Notes under the pieces: model-generated
Databases searched by the model: none
What the model saw: only the letters and a program-made list of their open reading frames with translations
Told to the model about the DNA's origin: nothing
Assembly (NCBI RefSeq): GCF_900637635.1
Contig: NZ_LR134383.1
Span: 1 to 64,000 of the forward strand
Reading direction: 5' to 3'
Length of the DNA stretch: 64,000 nt
From: Legionella jordanis
GTDB taxonomy: Bacteria > Pseudomonadota > Gammaproteobacteria > Legionellales > Legionellaceae
Position numbers and translations under genes: made by a program
Shown: piece by piece, positions 20,119 through 29,944 of the stretch
Numbering within the stretch: the first letter of the stretch is position 1
Layout: each line of letters begins with the position of its first letter

Positions 20119-20250
20119 AGGAAGCTCCTTTTCCTATTCTTGATTTTTTAGCATAGTGTAAGAAAAACAAATTGTCAGGGGCATCTTGTTTTTTTTAGGG
20201 GTTATCGCATAAGGTTGACATATCTTCTCTTTAGGTTAAGGAAGCGTCAG

Positions 20251-21081
20251 ATGGCTAGCATCCAAGTTGAAAGACTCATCAGGGGAACTTTAATCCGCGA
20301 GGGCGCAGGGGTAAAGTTGCAGCGTTATATCGGCACGACCCGAAGCAATGAGTTCGACCCTATTTTGCTGCTTGATTTTTTTGACAGTCAGGATCCAATG
20401 GATTATGCAGCCGGTTTCCCTCAGCATCCCCACCGCGGCTTTGAAACGGTAACTTATGTTCTCAAAGGACAAATTGAGCATCAAGACAACCATGGTCACC
20501 ATGGAATCATCGGTCCTGGGGATGTACAGTGGATGACTGCTGGTCGAGGCATCATTCATTCCGAGATGCCAAAAGTTCAAGCAGAAGGCTTAACGGGTTT
20601 GCAGCTTTGGTTAAATCTACCCGCTGCAAGCAAATTAACAGCTGCCCGTTATCAGGAGTTTTCTTCAAAGCAATTGCCCGTTGAAAGACAGGATTCAGCG
20701 GTAACCATTAAGGTAATTGCCGGAAAAACCAGTAAGGGAACTGCTTCCCCTATTCAGGGAATGGCCACCGAGCCTCTTTTTTTTGATATCCACATGAAGG
20801 CCAATGCAAGTTTGGAAGAGCACATCCCATCTACGCATCGCGCCCTTCTTTTTGTTTTATCAGGAGAAATTTCATTAAATAAACAAAGCATCCCAGAGGG
20901 TACCTTGGCTGCTTTAGGTGTCGGGAGACATCTAATCCTTCACAGCCACAAGGATTCGCATTATCTGCTCATAGCCGCAAAACAATTAAAAGAACCTATT
21001 GCATGGCTTGGCCCCTTTGTTATGAATACCCAGGAGGAAGTGTTGCAAGCTCTTGATGATTTTAAACAAAATCGTTTTTAA
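20251..21081 (+). CDS. Pirin family cupin protein
   Basis: 276-residue bicupin. The N-terminal barrel carries the pirin metal ligands in HPHRGFETVTYVLKG, EHQDNHG and IIHSEMP; bacterial pirins with this site have quercetinase or redox-sensing roles. The C-terminal barrel has STHRALLFVLSGEI. The ATG at 20251 is preferred over the in-frame TTG at 20215 because AAGGAAG (20238-20244) is correctly spaced. It is divergent from the PlcC-like gene and monocistronic. Activity of this member is unknown. Confidence 0.92.
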   Translation: MASIQVERLIRGTLIREGAGVKLQRYIGTTRSNEFDPILLLDFFDSQDPMDYAAGFPQHPHRGFETVTYVLKGQIEHQDNHGHHGIIGPGDVQWMTAGRGIIHSEMPKVQAEGLTGLQLWLNLPAASKLTAARYQEFSSKQLPVERQDSAVTIKVIAGKTSKGTASPIQGMATEPLFFDIHMKANASLEEHIPSTHRALLFVLSGEISLNKQSIPEGTLAALGVGRHLILHSHKDSHYLLIAAKQLKEPIAWLGPFVMNTQEEVLQALDDFKQNRF

Positions 21082-21272
21082 TCATAGGTCAGGATTGTCT
21101 TTGCGGACTAAATTTTAATCACAAGTGAGTAAATATTATGCAATATGCTATTTGCTGAACATGTCAAATGGTGTATAATCGCTGATCACTCTTTCTTCAG
21201 TGTAACTGGACTACCAGTTGCCCCGGGTACAGCGTTAATCAGGGGCAAAAGCTAACTTAAAATGAGACTGTG

Positions 21273-22184
21273 ATGGCCTTCACTTTAATAATTTCAGCAA
21301 TATTGGTTTTGAGCTTAATTTGTGTGTTTTCGATGGCCTATAACCTATTTAAGCAACCCGCTGTATCACTAAAACCACTGGATTATTTAAAACTTTCCTT
21401 CTCCGGTATTGTGGCCTTCATTGCCGACACGCTTGGGGTGGGCAGCTTTGCCGTAAATGTTGCCTTGGCTAAATTGTTAGACACTTTTCCCGATGATGAA
21501 TTACCGGCGGTTAACAATGGTGCGCAAGTCATCCCGGGAATGATTGAGTCGTTCTTTTTTATGCGTCTTGTGGATGTGGATTTGACTACGCTATTGACGC
21601 TCGTCTTTGGAACCTGCATTGGTGGCTTAATTGGCGGCAATGTGGTCAGCCGTTTAAGCAAGCAGGCCATTCGTCTGTCCATGGTTTGTTGTTTTATCCC
21701 CATTATTATTCTTTTAATTTGTCATCAACTGCATTGGATGCCAATTGGCGGTGATCTGGTGGAGTTACACTCCTGGAAGCTGCTTATTGGTTTTTTGGCC
21801 ATGGTGGTTTGCGGAGCTTTAACCTCAGTGGGTATTGGCTTATTTGTAATGGTTCAAGCGGTGTTGTTTTTATTAAATGTTTCACCGGTTGTCGCTTTCC
21901 CTATTATGACCACAGCTGGTGCTATGCAGCAGCCGTTGACCACTTTGGTTTTTGTCCAACAAAATAAAATTCCACTTAAAAAAACTTTTATTTTAAGTCT
22001 TGCTGGCTGCATTGGTGTTTTTATTACTTTACCCATTTTCACCAAGCTCACGGTAACCTGGTTGCACTCCCTGCTATTGGCCATCCTGTTGTATAATTTG
22101 TATGCCATTAGCCGTACTTATCTTCGCCACAGGCCGCAAAAGGGCTATGGCAATCAGAGCATTCCTCTTATACCAGCTGAATAA
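21273..22184 (+). CDS. TauE/SafE family membrane permease
   Basis: Integral inner-membrane protein of about 303 residues with roughly eight hydrophobic segments and two family-like glycine-rich half repeats (SGIVAFIADTLGVGSFAVNV and MVVCGALTSVGIGLFVMVQA). The family exports sulfite, sulfoacetate or related anions, or transports other small organic acids; the substrate cannot be told. The in-frame GTG at 21270 directly precedes the ATG at 21273, and either may be used. A stem-loop at 22246-22276 follows. Confidence 0.88.
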   Translation: MAFTLIISAILVLSLICVFSMAYNLFKQPAVSLKPLDYLKLSFSGIVAFIADTLGVGSFAVNVALAKLLDTFPDDELPAVNNGAQVIPGMIESFFFMRLVDVDLTTLLTLVFGTCIGGLIGGNVVSRLSKQAIRLSMVCCFIPIIILLICHQLHWMPIGGDLVELHSWKLLIGFLAMVVCGALTSVGIGLFVMVQAVLFLLNVSPVVAFPIMTTAGAMQQPLTTLVFVQQNKIPLKKTFILSLAGCIGVFITLPIFTKLTVTWLHSLLLAILLYNLYAISRTYLRHRPQKGYGNQSIPLIPAE

Positions 22185-22245
22185 TCTTTTTTCAGTTGTA
22201 CCTCAAAGGTGATAAAATAAATTATCTCTAGAATAGCTATGTAAT

Positions 22246-22276
22246 GAGTTTCCCTGATGCCCTCAGGGCTAAACTC
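22246..22276 (+). terminator. Extended stem-loop after the TauE-like gene
   Basis: GAGTTT-CCCTGA (22246-22257) pairs with TCAGGG (22263-22268) and, after a 2-base bulge, AAACTC (22271-22276). It lies 62 bases after the permease stop and before the darP promoter region. The T-tract is weak (CCTTGAAT). Confidence 0.45.
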
Positions 22277-22350
22277 CCTTGAATATGCAGTATCAATAAA
22301 AATGCACTACTGTTGTTAAATAAATCTAATGAGTCGCAAAAGGTCAGTTG

Positions 22351-22827
22351 ATGGAAGAGCCAAAAAGTAAATCACAGAAAAAACGTGAAGCGGAAACTTT
22401 AAAAAAAATCGGCATACAATTAATCTCTTTAAGTCCGGCGAAGCTCAAAGAATTACCTTTGCCCCCTCCCTTGCTTCAAGCCATTCTCGATGCCAAACAC
22501 ATTAAGAGTCATGGTGCTATAAGGCGGCAGGCGCAACTTATTGGCAAATTAATGCGTGCTGCAGATAGTGAAGCAATTGTTGAAGCCTTTGCCGGACTAA
22601 TGGCTGAAGACGAAGCCAAAACTGCTGTTTTCCATGATTTGGAACATTGGCGAGAGCGGCTCATCCATGGAGGTAATGATGCTCTTACCGAATTTATTGA
22701 TCAGTATCAGCCTCAAGACATTCAGCAATTACGCCATCTGGTTAAAAAAGCCATTGATGAGAAAAACAATAACAAGCAACTGGGTGCGTCAAAAGCATTG
22801 TTTCGCTTCTTGAGGGCCTGCATATGA
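22351..22827 (+). CDS. darP: Ribosome biogenesis factor DarP/YjgA
   Basis: 158-residue protein of the YjgA family, which associates with late 50S precursors and helps mature the peptidyl-transferase centre. The basic N-terminus (KSKSQKKREAETLKKIG) and the motif AKLKELPLPPPLLQAI are diagnostic. The ATG at 22351 follows AAAAGG; an in-frame TTG lies immediately before it. The stop overlaps the start of rlmKL in ATGA, so two 50S-maturation genes are coupled. Confidence 0.92.
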   Translation: MEEPKSKSQKKREAETLKKIGIQLISLSPAKLKELPLPPPLLQAILDAKHIKSHGAIRRQAQLIGKLMRAADSEAIVEAFAGLMAEDEAKTAVFHDLEHWRERLIHGGNDALTEFIDQYQPQDIQQLRHLVKKAIDEKNNNKQLGASKALFRFLRACI

Positions 22828-24935
22828 AATATTCATTATTCGTCAGCTGCCCTAAAGGCCTTGAATATCTATTACAAGAGGAAGTCAAAGCTTTGGGTTT
22901 GCATGTGACCCGGGTGAGTCCTCAAGGGGTTTATGGCGAAGCAGAAGATGTTGCAATCATCTACCAACTTTGCTTGTGGTCTCGTCTGGCCAACCGGGTC
23001 CAGCTCATTTTGTTCAGCGGGCAAGCGCACAATGAGCAGAGCCTTTATCAATTGTCTAACCAGTTTCCCTGGCAGACGGTTTTTACCGCGGATAAATCTT
23101 TAGCCATAGAATTCCATGGCTCTTCGACTCATATCCGTAACTCCATGTTTGGAGCTCAGGTGGTTAAAGATGGTATTGTTGATCACTTTCGTCGTTTTAA
23201 AGGCTCGCGCCCTTCAATAGATCGCGAAAAACCGCAGATAAAACTTCATGCCCATTTGAAAAATGATGTGGTCACCGTTAGTTTTGATTTAACAGGTTAC
23301 AGCCTTCATCAACGCGGTTATCGCACACAGGCGGGTGAAGCACCCATTAAGGAGAACATTGCAGCGGCCATGCTGATACGGGCAAGATGGCCGGAGTTGG
23401 CTGCCAAGGGTTTTAGTTTGCATGATCCGTTTTGCGGTTCGGGTACAATCGTTATCGAAGCGGCCATGATGGCCAGCCATATTGCTCCGGGGCTTTTACG
23501 CCAGGATCAATCCCTAATTCATTGGGCGCAACATCAATCGTCCTTATGGGAAAAAATAAGGGCTTTGGCCTTGCAACAAGTCAAACCGCTACGAGTTAAA
23601 TTAAAAGGAACGGACAGCAACGCCAAGTCGATAAAGATTGCCCATGCCAATGCTGAACGCGCAGGTGTTTTGCCTTTGGTAGAGTTTGCAGTCATGCCTG
23701 TTGCTGAGAGTCGGCCCAATTACGAAAAAGGTTTGGTTGTTTCTAATCCTCCTTATGGCGAACGCCTCGGAAAAGCCACACAGTTAATTCCTTTGTATCA
23801 ACAATTGGGAGAAACACTTCATCAGCATTTTCAGGGTTGGCAGGCTGCCATTTTAACCTCAAACCCAATATTGGCTAAAGCCTTGGGCTTGCGTGCCGGT
23901 AAGCAATACAGCTTATTTAATGGGCCTTTGGAATGTAAGTTATATTGCGTGAACTTGAGTGTTGAAAATCGCTTTAAAGGAAAAGGGGGGGAGTTATCGT
24001 CCGGAGCGCAAATGCTGGCGAATCGCTTACGCAAAAACCATCAGCATTTGCAAAAGTGGGCCAAGCGCAACCACATTCAGTGCTATCGTGTTTATGACGC
24101 TGATCTCCCTGAATACGCCTATGCCATCGACATCTATAATGACCATGCCGTGCTTCAGGAGTACGCTGCTCCCGCAAGCATTCCCGAGCATACTGCTGAA
24201 AAACGAAGTTTGGAGTTAATTCAGGTTGTACCGCAAGCCTTGGATATTTCTCCAGATAAGCTGGTTGTAAAGCAGCGTAAGCCGCAAAAGGGCACGAAGC
24301 AATATGAAAAATTGGATCAAACCAAGCACAGTATGATAGTGATGGAGGGTAGGGCTAAATTTAAGGTCAACCTTTATGATTATCTGGATACGGGCTTATT
24401 TTTAGATCACCGCCCGATAAGGATGCGTTTTGAGCAATTGCCAACTGGAACTCGGTTTTTAAATTGTTTTTGCTATACGGCCAGCGCCAGTGTCCACGCC
24501 GCTTTGGCTGGGGCATTAACCACAAATGTGGATTTATCAAAAACTTATTTAAAATGGGCGGAAGATAATTTCAAACTGAATCATCTGGATTTATCCAAAC
24601 ATCAATTCGTGCATTATGACTGTTTGCAATGGCTCAAGATTAGCCGGGATCGCTTTGATGTCATCTTTTTAGATCCACCGAGCTTTTCAAATTCAAAAAG
24701 AATGAGTCAAACGCTGGATGTCCAACGCGATCAAGAGTCACTCATTGATGCAGCCATGCGTTTGCTAAATCCAAATGGGGTGTTGTACTTTTCCAGCAAT
24801 CTTCGCCAGTTTAAACTGTCATCGGCCCTTAGTGCAAAATACAACGTTCAAGACATCAGTGCTGAGACCATTGATGTCGATTTCAAACGAAGTAAACGCA
24901 TTCATCAGTGTTTTAAGATTACTAAAACTTCTTAA
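22824..24935 (+). CDS. rlmL: 23S rRNA methyltransferase RlmKL (G2445 N2 / G2069 N7)
   Basis: 703-residue fused double methyltransferase. Order: N-terminal THUMP RNA-binding domain (about 40-155), first Rossmann methyltransferase with HDPFCGSGTIVIEAA near 203 and catalytic NPPYGERLG near 309, then a second SAM-binding domain with FLNCFCYTASASVHAAL near 547 and LDPPSFSNSKR near 616. Length and dual domain layout match E. coli RlmL (RlmKL), which modifies two guanines in domain V of 23S rRNA. Translationally coupled to darP through a 4-base overlap. Confidence 0.96.
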   Translation: MKYSLFVSCPKGLEYLLQEEVKALGLHVTRVSPQGVYGEAEDVAIIYQLCLWSRLANRVQLILFSGQAHNEQSLYQLSNQFPWQTVFTADKSLAIEFHGSSTHIRNSMFGAQVVKDGIVDHFRRFKGSRPSIDREKPQIKLHAHLKNDVVTVSFDLTGYSLHQRGYRTQAGEAPIKENIAAAMLIRARWPELAAKGFSLHDPFCGSGTIVIEAAMMASHIAPGLLRQDQSLIHWAQHQSSLWEKIRALALQQVKPLRVKLKGTDSNAKSIKIAHANAERAGVLPLVEFAVMPVAESRPNYEKGLVVSNPPYGERLGKATQLIPLYQQLGETLHQHFQGWQAAILTSNPILAKALGLRAGKQYSLFNGPLECKLYCVNLSVENRFKGKGGELSSGAQMLANRLRKNHQHLQKWAKRNHIQCYRVYDADLPEYAYAIDIYNDHAVLQEYAAPASIPEHTAEKRSLELIQVVPQALDISPDKLVVKQRKPQKGTKQYEKLDQTKHSMIVMEGRAKFKVNLYDYLDTGLFLDHRPIRMRFEQLPTGTRFLNCFCYTASASVHAALAGALTTNVDLSKTYLKWAEDNFKLNHLDLSKHQFVHYDCLQWLKISRDRFDVIFLDPPSFSNSKRMSQTLDVQRDQESLIDAAMRLLNPNGVLYFSSNLRQFKLSSALSAKYNVQDISAETIDVDFKRSKRIHQCFKITKTS

Positions 24936-24954
24936 TGTTTTGGCGTTGAGAACC

Positions 24955-24987
24955 CGCGCTATCGTTTTCTTGTGAATCGATAGCGCG
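24955..24987. terminator. Perfect hairpin between rlmKL and the convergent Mpo1-like gene
   Basis: CGCGCTATCG (24955-24964) and CGATAGCGCG (24978-24987), a perfect 10-bp stem with a 13-base loop, in the gap between convergent genes. GC-rich and symmetrical, so probably a bidirectional terminator, although neither side has a T-run. Confidence 0.6.
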
Positions 24988-25006
24988 AGACTCAGGCAGA
25001 ACCATG

Positions 25007-25567
25007 TCACATTATGTCATCGTTTGAACGTGGAGGAGGTGAAGTGATTGTCGAATTTTGAACGATTGGCGATATGGGTTCCCCATGAATTTTCCTCTTC
25101 AAGTTCTCCATTCGCCCGGCTTTAAAGAATAGTTCGGCTGTTAAATACAAGGGGGCAATCAACGCTTGCCAGAAATTATCCGCTAAAGCTGGTCGCCTCC
25201 CCTCCATGAAATGCCCTATGAATTGAAAAACCCAACCGACGATAAAGCAGACAGCAAAAGTCCACAATGCCCCACGAGTAGGACCTGCCCAACTGATCAA
25301 ATCGGCTATCCATAAGAACAAAATAAAAATGGGTATTAATACTAGACCTAAACGCCAATTGAGCAGGATGTAATAGATGAGTATCAGAACGGTTGCAATG
25401 TCAGAAAATTTTGCGTCCATTACACCAGGAATAATGAGATGAAAAAAACCAAAAAAAACCATCAAAGAGAAAATAATAAGGGGGATGCCAATCATATGGC
25501 TATAGAATGTAACGGGTTTTTGATGGTACTCCGAATAAAATTGCGCCTGTTCAATAAATGATTTCAT
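25007..25567 (-). CDS. Mpo1/YGL010w-like (DUF962) membrane protein
   Basis: 186-residue membrane protein with four hydrophobic segments. It carries the family's histidines in YHQKPVTFYSHMIGIP and GHFMEGRRPAL. The yeast relative Mpo1 is an Fe-dependent dioxygenase that shortens 2-hydroxy fatty acids; whether the bacterial one does so is unknown. The ATG at 25567 is chosen because AGGA is spaced 8 bases from it; the upstream in-frame ATG at 25576 would leave no spacing. The C-terminus (SPIVQNSTITSPPPRSNDD) is polar and soluble. Confidence 0.82.
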   Translation of the reverse strand: MKSFIEQAQFYSEYHQKPVTFYSHMIGIPLIIFSLMVFFGFFHLIIPGVMDAKFSDIATVLILIYYILLNWRLGLVLIPIFILFLWIADLISWAGPTRGALWTFAVCFIVGWVFQFIGHFMEGRRPALADNFWQALIAPLYLTAELFFKAGRMENLKRKIHGEPISPIVQNSTITSPPPRSNDDIM

Positions 25568-25734
25568 GATGATCATCCTGATAGTGATTAAGAGTGAGCC
25601 AGTCAAAAATTTATAATTAACAATTAGTTTAGGCTCAGAATCAAAAGTTTGAAAGTATTTGGCAATAAATTGTAAGATTGATCCTTTTTGGCTAATTTGT
25701 TATCATTTTGGTCCCGCATCCAACCTGCGTCGTT

Positions 25735-26868
25735 ATGAAATACTTCAAGATTTTGCTTGCCTTATGCTTATTCCATTGCGGTGTCATTCAAGCCGAGAAC
25801 ATAAGCCTTCACGATAAAATCGGTCAACTGCTGATTATTGGATTTGAAGGTAAAGAAATTAACCATGAATCCCCTGTCGTCCAGGCCATTGAGCGCTCTA
25901 ATATTGGTGGCGTAATTTTATTTGATTACAATTACCGCACCCAAACCTTCGATAAAAACATCGCCAATCCCGAACAGGTAAAAAAACTGAATAAAGACTT
26001 GCAAAATTCAACACGGGCTGCGAACCAAAAACATAAACGCCCCCACCTCCCTTTAATTATTTCAGTTGACTATGAGGGCGGATCCGTTAATCGCCTTAGC
26101 TCCGATTATGGTTTTCCTAGAATTCCTGCCGCTGCAGATGTAGGCCAATTAACAGCCGAAGCCGCGAATGACGTTGCGGCGACAATGTCTGCAACACTGC
26201 AAGAAGCCCATTTTAATTTGGATTTTGCTCCTGATGTTGACGTGAATGTGAATCCGGACAATCCCATTATTGGTTTATTAGGCCGAAGCTTTTCGGCAAA
26301 CCCAATCCTTGTGGGACTTTATGGAGGCATTTATTCGCAAAATTTCTTACAAAACTCCATTCAATGCGCGTACAAACACTTTCCAGGACACGGCAGCTCA
26401 AATAGCGACTCGCACTTGGGTTTTGTGGACGTCACTGACAGTTGGCAGGATTATGAGCTTGACCCTTATCGTTTATTGCTTAACAGTGAACAAGCTTGTG
26501 GCATGTTAATGACAGCCCACATTGTCAACCGTAATTTGGATGCATCGGGTTTGCCAGCCACTTTATCGCATAGGGTCCTTACTGATATCCTTAGGGGTGA
26601 CCTGCAATTTAAAGGGGTCATCATTACAGATGATATGCAAATGAAGGCCATCAGTGAACATTATGGTTTGGAATCTGCAGTGACTTTGGCTTTAAACGCA
26701 GGGGCTGACATGCTTTTATTTGGCAATCAGCTCAGTGATACACCACAAGATCCGGAAGAAATTATTGAGCTCATTGCAGCAAAAGTGAAATCAGGGGAGA
26801 TTGCTGAAAGCCGCATTAATGATGCTTATGAACATGTTTTGACATTTAAAAAATCCATGGTTCAATGA
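25735..26868 (+). CDS. Secreted GH3 beta-N-acetylhexosaminidase (NagZ-like)
   Basis: 377-residue glycoside hydrolase family 3 protein with a signal peptide (MKYFKILLALCLFHCGVIQA). It has family motifs KHFPGHGSSNSDSH (the His/Asp loop used as acid/base by NagZ-type enzymes) and GVIITDDMQMKAI with predicted nucleophile Asp299. Classical NagZ is cytoplasmic and trims GlcNAc from recycled muropeptides; this one is exported, so it may act on periplasmic peptidoglycan fragments or external substrates. The ATG at 25735 is preferred over the open frame's upstream GTG/ATG choices because the signal peptide begins there. Confidence 0.9.
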   Translation: MKYFKILLALCLFHCGVIQAENISLHDKIGQLLIIGFEGKEINHESPVVQAIERSNIGGVILFDYNYRTQTFDKNIANPEQVKKLNKDLQNSTRAANQKHKRPHLPLIISVDYEGGSVNRLSSDYGFPRIPAAADVGQLTAEAANDVAATMSATLQEAHFNLDFAPDVDVNVNPDNPIIGLLGRSFSANPILVGLYGGIYSQNFLQNSIQCAYKHFPGHGSSNSDSHLGFVDVTDSWQDYELDPYRLLLNSEQACGMLMTAHIVNRNLDASGLPATLSHRVLTDILRGDLQFKGVIITDDMQMKAISEHYGLESAVTLALNAGADMLLFGNQLSDTPQDPEEIIELIAAKVKSGEIAESRINDAYEHVLTFKKSMVQ

Positions 26869-26915
26869 TGGTTATTTAAGTTCTGAGTGTTAGCAATCAG
26901 CTCTAGGGAAGAAGC

Positions 26916-27617
26916 ATGAGACAGAAATTGGAAGTTGAGGTATCGAGCTGTCCCAAAGGAATTGTCGCTAAAGGACATCAGCAATTAAGCCATTTGAATT
27001 TTGCAACATTTGGCCCAAAAAATACGGATAAGAAGCTTGCGGACAAGAAATCAGAACTGCTTTCTACTGTTAATCACAAGTTGTCTCATTTAACAAAATC
27101 CCGTCCAAGACCCAGCCATAGGCCTCCTTCACGACCTAAATGCAAAGAGGGCCTTGGGCTGTGCTCTTTTTTTCAAGTTAAAACCATGGCAGAGCATTCA
27201 GGTGGGGACTTTGAAAAAATTTTGAAGCGAGCTGTTTTAGATGCCAGGCATAAATATCATGGCCACTATCAAACAAGACAAAATCCCCGGCAAGAAAATG
27301 GTTGGTTTACCTGGTGGCGCCACGGGGTGGAAGGCCAGAATAAAGCGAAAAAGCTATATATGGATATTGAAAGCAAAACGTCATCGGCCATTATTGCAGC
27401 ATTGCATGAATTTTTTTCCTATCCAACAACTCAATACAACCATCATTCCTTTTCATCTTATTTGTTGGATGAGTTGCACTTTATTCTTAATCATCAAGAT
27501 CAAGGCCTTCATTCAGTCCCAGGTCACTATTCCCTTGATTCCTGGGTGTTATGTCGGGAGCAATTGCTACTTATTTTAAATCAGCAAGGAAAGGATAATT
27601 CCAAGACTTGCACTTAA
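26916..27617 (+). CDS. Hypothetical protein with basic proline-rich segment
   Basis: 233 residues, not recognised. Residues 60-78 form a basic Pro/Ser/Arg-rich linker (SRPRPSHRPPSRPKC) that divides an N-terminal Lys-rich part from a C-terminal helical part rich in His, Trp and Tyr. No signal peptide or membrane segment. The ATG at 26916 has AGGGAAGAAGC upstream. It ends overlapping the convergent YejF-like gene by four bases. Eukaryote-like linker composition makes it a possible effector, but nothing specific supports that. Confidence 0.75.
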   Translation: MRQKLEVEVSSCPKGIVAKGHQQLSHLNFATFGPKNTDKKLADKKSELLSTVNHKLSHLTKSRPRPSHRPPSRPKCKEGLGLCSFFQVKTMAEHSGGDFEKILKRAVLDARHKYHGHYQTRQNPRQENGWFTWWRHGVEGQNKAKKLYMDIESKTSSAIIAALHEFFSYPTTQYNHHSFSSYLLDELHFILNHQDQGLHSVPGHYSLDSWVLCREQLLLILNQQGKDNSKTCT

Positions 27618-29416
27618 ATCTGTAAAACACTGGCGAGCAGTTGTTGTGTATAGGCTTTTTTTGGATGTTTTAATATTTGTTCACAGCTACCCGATTCAAC
27701 GACTCTACCCTGGTTCATTACCAGCACATGGTCGGCAATGTAGGATACAACCGCCATGTTATGGGTGATAAATAAGTAGGAAAGCCCAGTTTCTTGCTGC
27801 AACTCTTTTAAAAGATTTAAGATTTGCGCTTGCACTGACACGTCCAAAGCACTGGTTGGCTCATCACAAATAAGCAGTTCAGGTTCAATGGCCAATGCCC
27901 TTGCAATACATATTCTTTGCCGCTGCCCACCCGAAAATTGATGAGGATAGCGCTGAAGGCTTGTACGAGGCAGATTGACTTGATCAAGTAAAAGTTCTTG
28001 TTTTTTTTGAACCAATGCTGAAGGTAAGTGTTGGGCATGCATACCCTCCGCCAGGATTTCAGCAATCGTCATGCGAGGATTCATTGAAGAAAACGGATCT
28101 TGAAAAATAATTTGCACCTGCTTACGGTAATCTCTTAAAGCCTTGTTTTTTAATGTCCCCACTAGCTTGCCGCGATACAACACTTCGCCACGGGTAATCG
28201 GCAGCAGGCGCAAAATAGCACGGCTTGCTGTTGTCTTGCCGCAACCTGATTCGCCCACCAAGGCCAAAGTCTTGCCTTTTGCCAAATCAAAAGTTAAGCC
28301 ATCAACTGCCTTAATTACATCAGTTTCTTGCTTGAAGGGCCAAGTGCCGCTACGAAAATGTACACATAAATTCTTAACCGACAACAAAATTTCAGCATCC
28401 TCTTCGGAGGATTGCCAATCTTGTTTTTCTACAGACAAAGGAGGGGGGCTATCCAGTGTTGGATAAAGATGGCAGCGCACTGTTGTCGTTGAAATTTCCT
28501 GCAACTGAGGTTCGATGTTTGGACAGATTGAAAATGCATGAGCACAGCGAGGATGGAAACGACAACCTTTAGGCCAATTGCCTAGAGCTGGTACAGCACC
28601 AGGAATGGACTCGAGCCGCTGATGGCGTTTATTAAAGCTCGGTAGTGAGGCTAATAGTTGTTGCGAATAAGGGTGCCTGACTTGCTTAAAAAAATCGGCC
28701 ACAGAGGCTTGCTCGACAACTTGTCCTGCATAGAGAACACAAACTCTATCAGCCATCGCTTTTACCACTGACAGATCATGCGTGATTAATAAAATACTCA
28801 TGTGGTATTGTTGCTGCAGTTTTTTTAATAAGGTCAAAATTTGTGCTTGAATGGTGACATCAAGAGCTGTAGTCGGCTCATCTGCAATTAAAATTTCTGG
28901 TTTACTGGCAATGGCCATGGCAATGACGATGCGTTGTTTTTGTCCGCCTGACAACTGGTGTGGATATTGACGTAGGCGCAAATGCGGCATGGGGATTTCA
29001 ACTTCCTTGAGCAAGGACAAAATCTGCTCTTTAATAAATCGACGTTCTACTCCCTGTCTTTTTAGCACCTCCGCCAATTGCTGGCCAATGGTGAGAACTG
29101 GATTTAGGGCGGTCATGGGTTCCTGGAAAACCATAGCCAGTTTTTTTCCACGTAAATTTCGCATCCAATATTCAGGGAGTGCAAGCACATCATTGCCTTG
29201 AACCATTACCCTGCTGTTTTTTCCATAAACGCCATGTAGGGGAAGCAGTCTCATTAAAGCCAGGGAGGTGATGGATTTACCACAGCCAGATTCCCCTAAA
29301 AGAGCCAGAGTTTCTCCCTGTTGCAAACTAAAATTGACGGCATCGACGGCAATTTGTGTTTTTTCTTTGCTTTGAAAGGCGACGGTTAAATCATTGATGT
29401 TTACAAGCTCACTCAT
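27614..29416 (-). CDS. yejF: Dual ATPase of a peptide/microcin C-type ABC importer (YejF-like)
   Basis: 600-residue fusion of two ABC ATPase domains of the oligopeptide/dipeptide class. Domain 1: Walker A GESGCGKS near 40, signature LSGGQKQR, Walker B ILIADEPT. Domain 2: Walker A GESGCGKT near 387, signature FSGGQRQR, Walker [13 protein letters not shown]. Between them is the Cys-containing oligopeptide-ABC C-terminal region ([20 protein letters not shown]). Layout matches YejF, the ATPase of the YejABEF importer. The binding protein and permease genes are not adjacent here. The ATG at 29416 is preceded by a weak Shine-Dalgarno. Confidence 0.9.
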   Translation of the reverse strand: MSELVNINDLTVAFQSKEKTQIAVDAVNFSLQQGETLALLGESGCGKSITSLALMRLLPLHGVYGKNSRVMVQGNDVLALPEYWMRNLRGKKLAMVFQEPMTALNPVLTIGQQLAEVLKRQGVERRFIKEQILSLLKEVEIPMPHLRLRQYPHQLSGGQKQRIVIAMAIASKPEILIADEPTTALDVTIQAQILTLLKKLQQQYHMSILLITHDLSVVKAMADRVCVLYAGQVVEQASVADFFKQVRHPYSQQLLASLPSFNKRHQRLESIPGAVPALGNWPKGCRFHPRCAHAFSICPNIEPQLQEISTTTVRCHLYPTLDSPPPLSVEKQDWQSSEEDAEILLSVKNLCVHFRSGTWPFKQETDVIKAVDGLTFDLAKGKTLALVGESGCGKTTASRAILRLLPITRGEVLYRGKLVGTLKNKALRDYRKQVQIIFQDPFSSMNPRMTIAEILAEGMHAQHLPSALVQKKQELLLDQVNLPRTSLQRYPHQFSGGQRQRICIARALAIEPELLICDEPTSALDVSVQAQILNLLKELQQETGLSYLFITHNMAVVSYIADHVLVMNQGRVVESGSCEQILKHPKKAYTQQLLASVLQI

Positions 29417-29484
29417 GAATAAAGCTAAACTGAGGAAAACCTCACTCTAGCAAGATGACAAGCCTTGAGCAACTAAGCAGCTGT

Positions 29485-29805
29485 TTAATAATCAATTTCA
29501 AAAAACCTGGGATCATAGACATAGCAATTCCAAAGAAATCTCTGTCCATGTAATTCGATATTAATACGCAACACATCAAGATGAGCGAGAATTGGTAGAG
29601 GATTAAGATGACAAACCCGATACGTTCCCATGACATACACAAAATGAAAACCATTGGCATTACGGTGATAGCTGTCAGGAAACAGGTAAGCATCACCCTG
29701 CGCTTCTAAAACAACGGGTTTTGTGGTCAATAGTATTCTTGCAGAGCTGACGGGGCTTAAAAAACAGAGAACAAGACAAAGTATGCAGCCCATCATGTTT
29801 TTCAT
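29485..29805 (-). CDS. Small secreted hypothetical protein
   Basis: 106-residue precursor with a clear signal peptide (MKNMMGCILCLVLCFLSPVS, cleavage after SSA at about 22). The mature part of about 84 residues has two cysteines (VCHLNP and WNCYVY) that could form a disulfide. I recognise no family. The start is secure: ATG at 29805 with AAGGAG at 29811-29816. A single gene, 68 bases before the start of yejF on the same strand. Confidence 0.78.
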   Translation of the reverse strand: MKNMMGCILCLVLCFLSPVSSARILLTTKPVVLEAQGDAYLFPDSYHRNANGFHFVYVMGTYRVCHLNPLPILAHLDVLRINIELHGQRFLWNCYVYDPRFFEIDY

Positions 29806-29944
29806 GGCTTCTCCTTATGCAAGGACGGCTAATATGAGTATAGCTTTTGCCAGGCAGCAGGCTTTGAAAATGTTTTCTATACTCATAACAGGAAAGGTTG
29901 GTATTAATTTAGCCTGAAATACAAGAAATAAGGGACATTGCATT

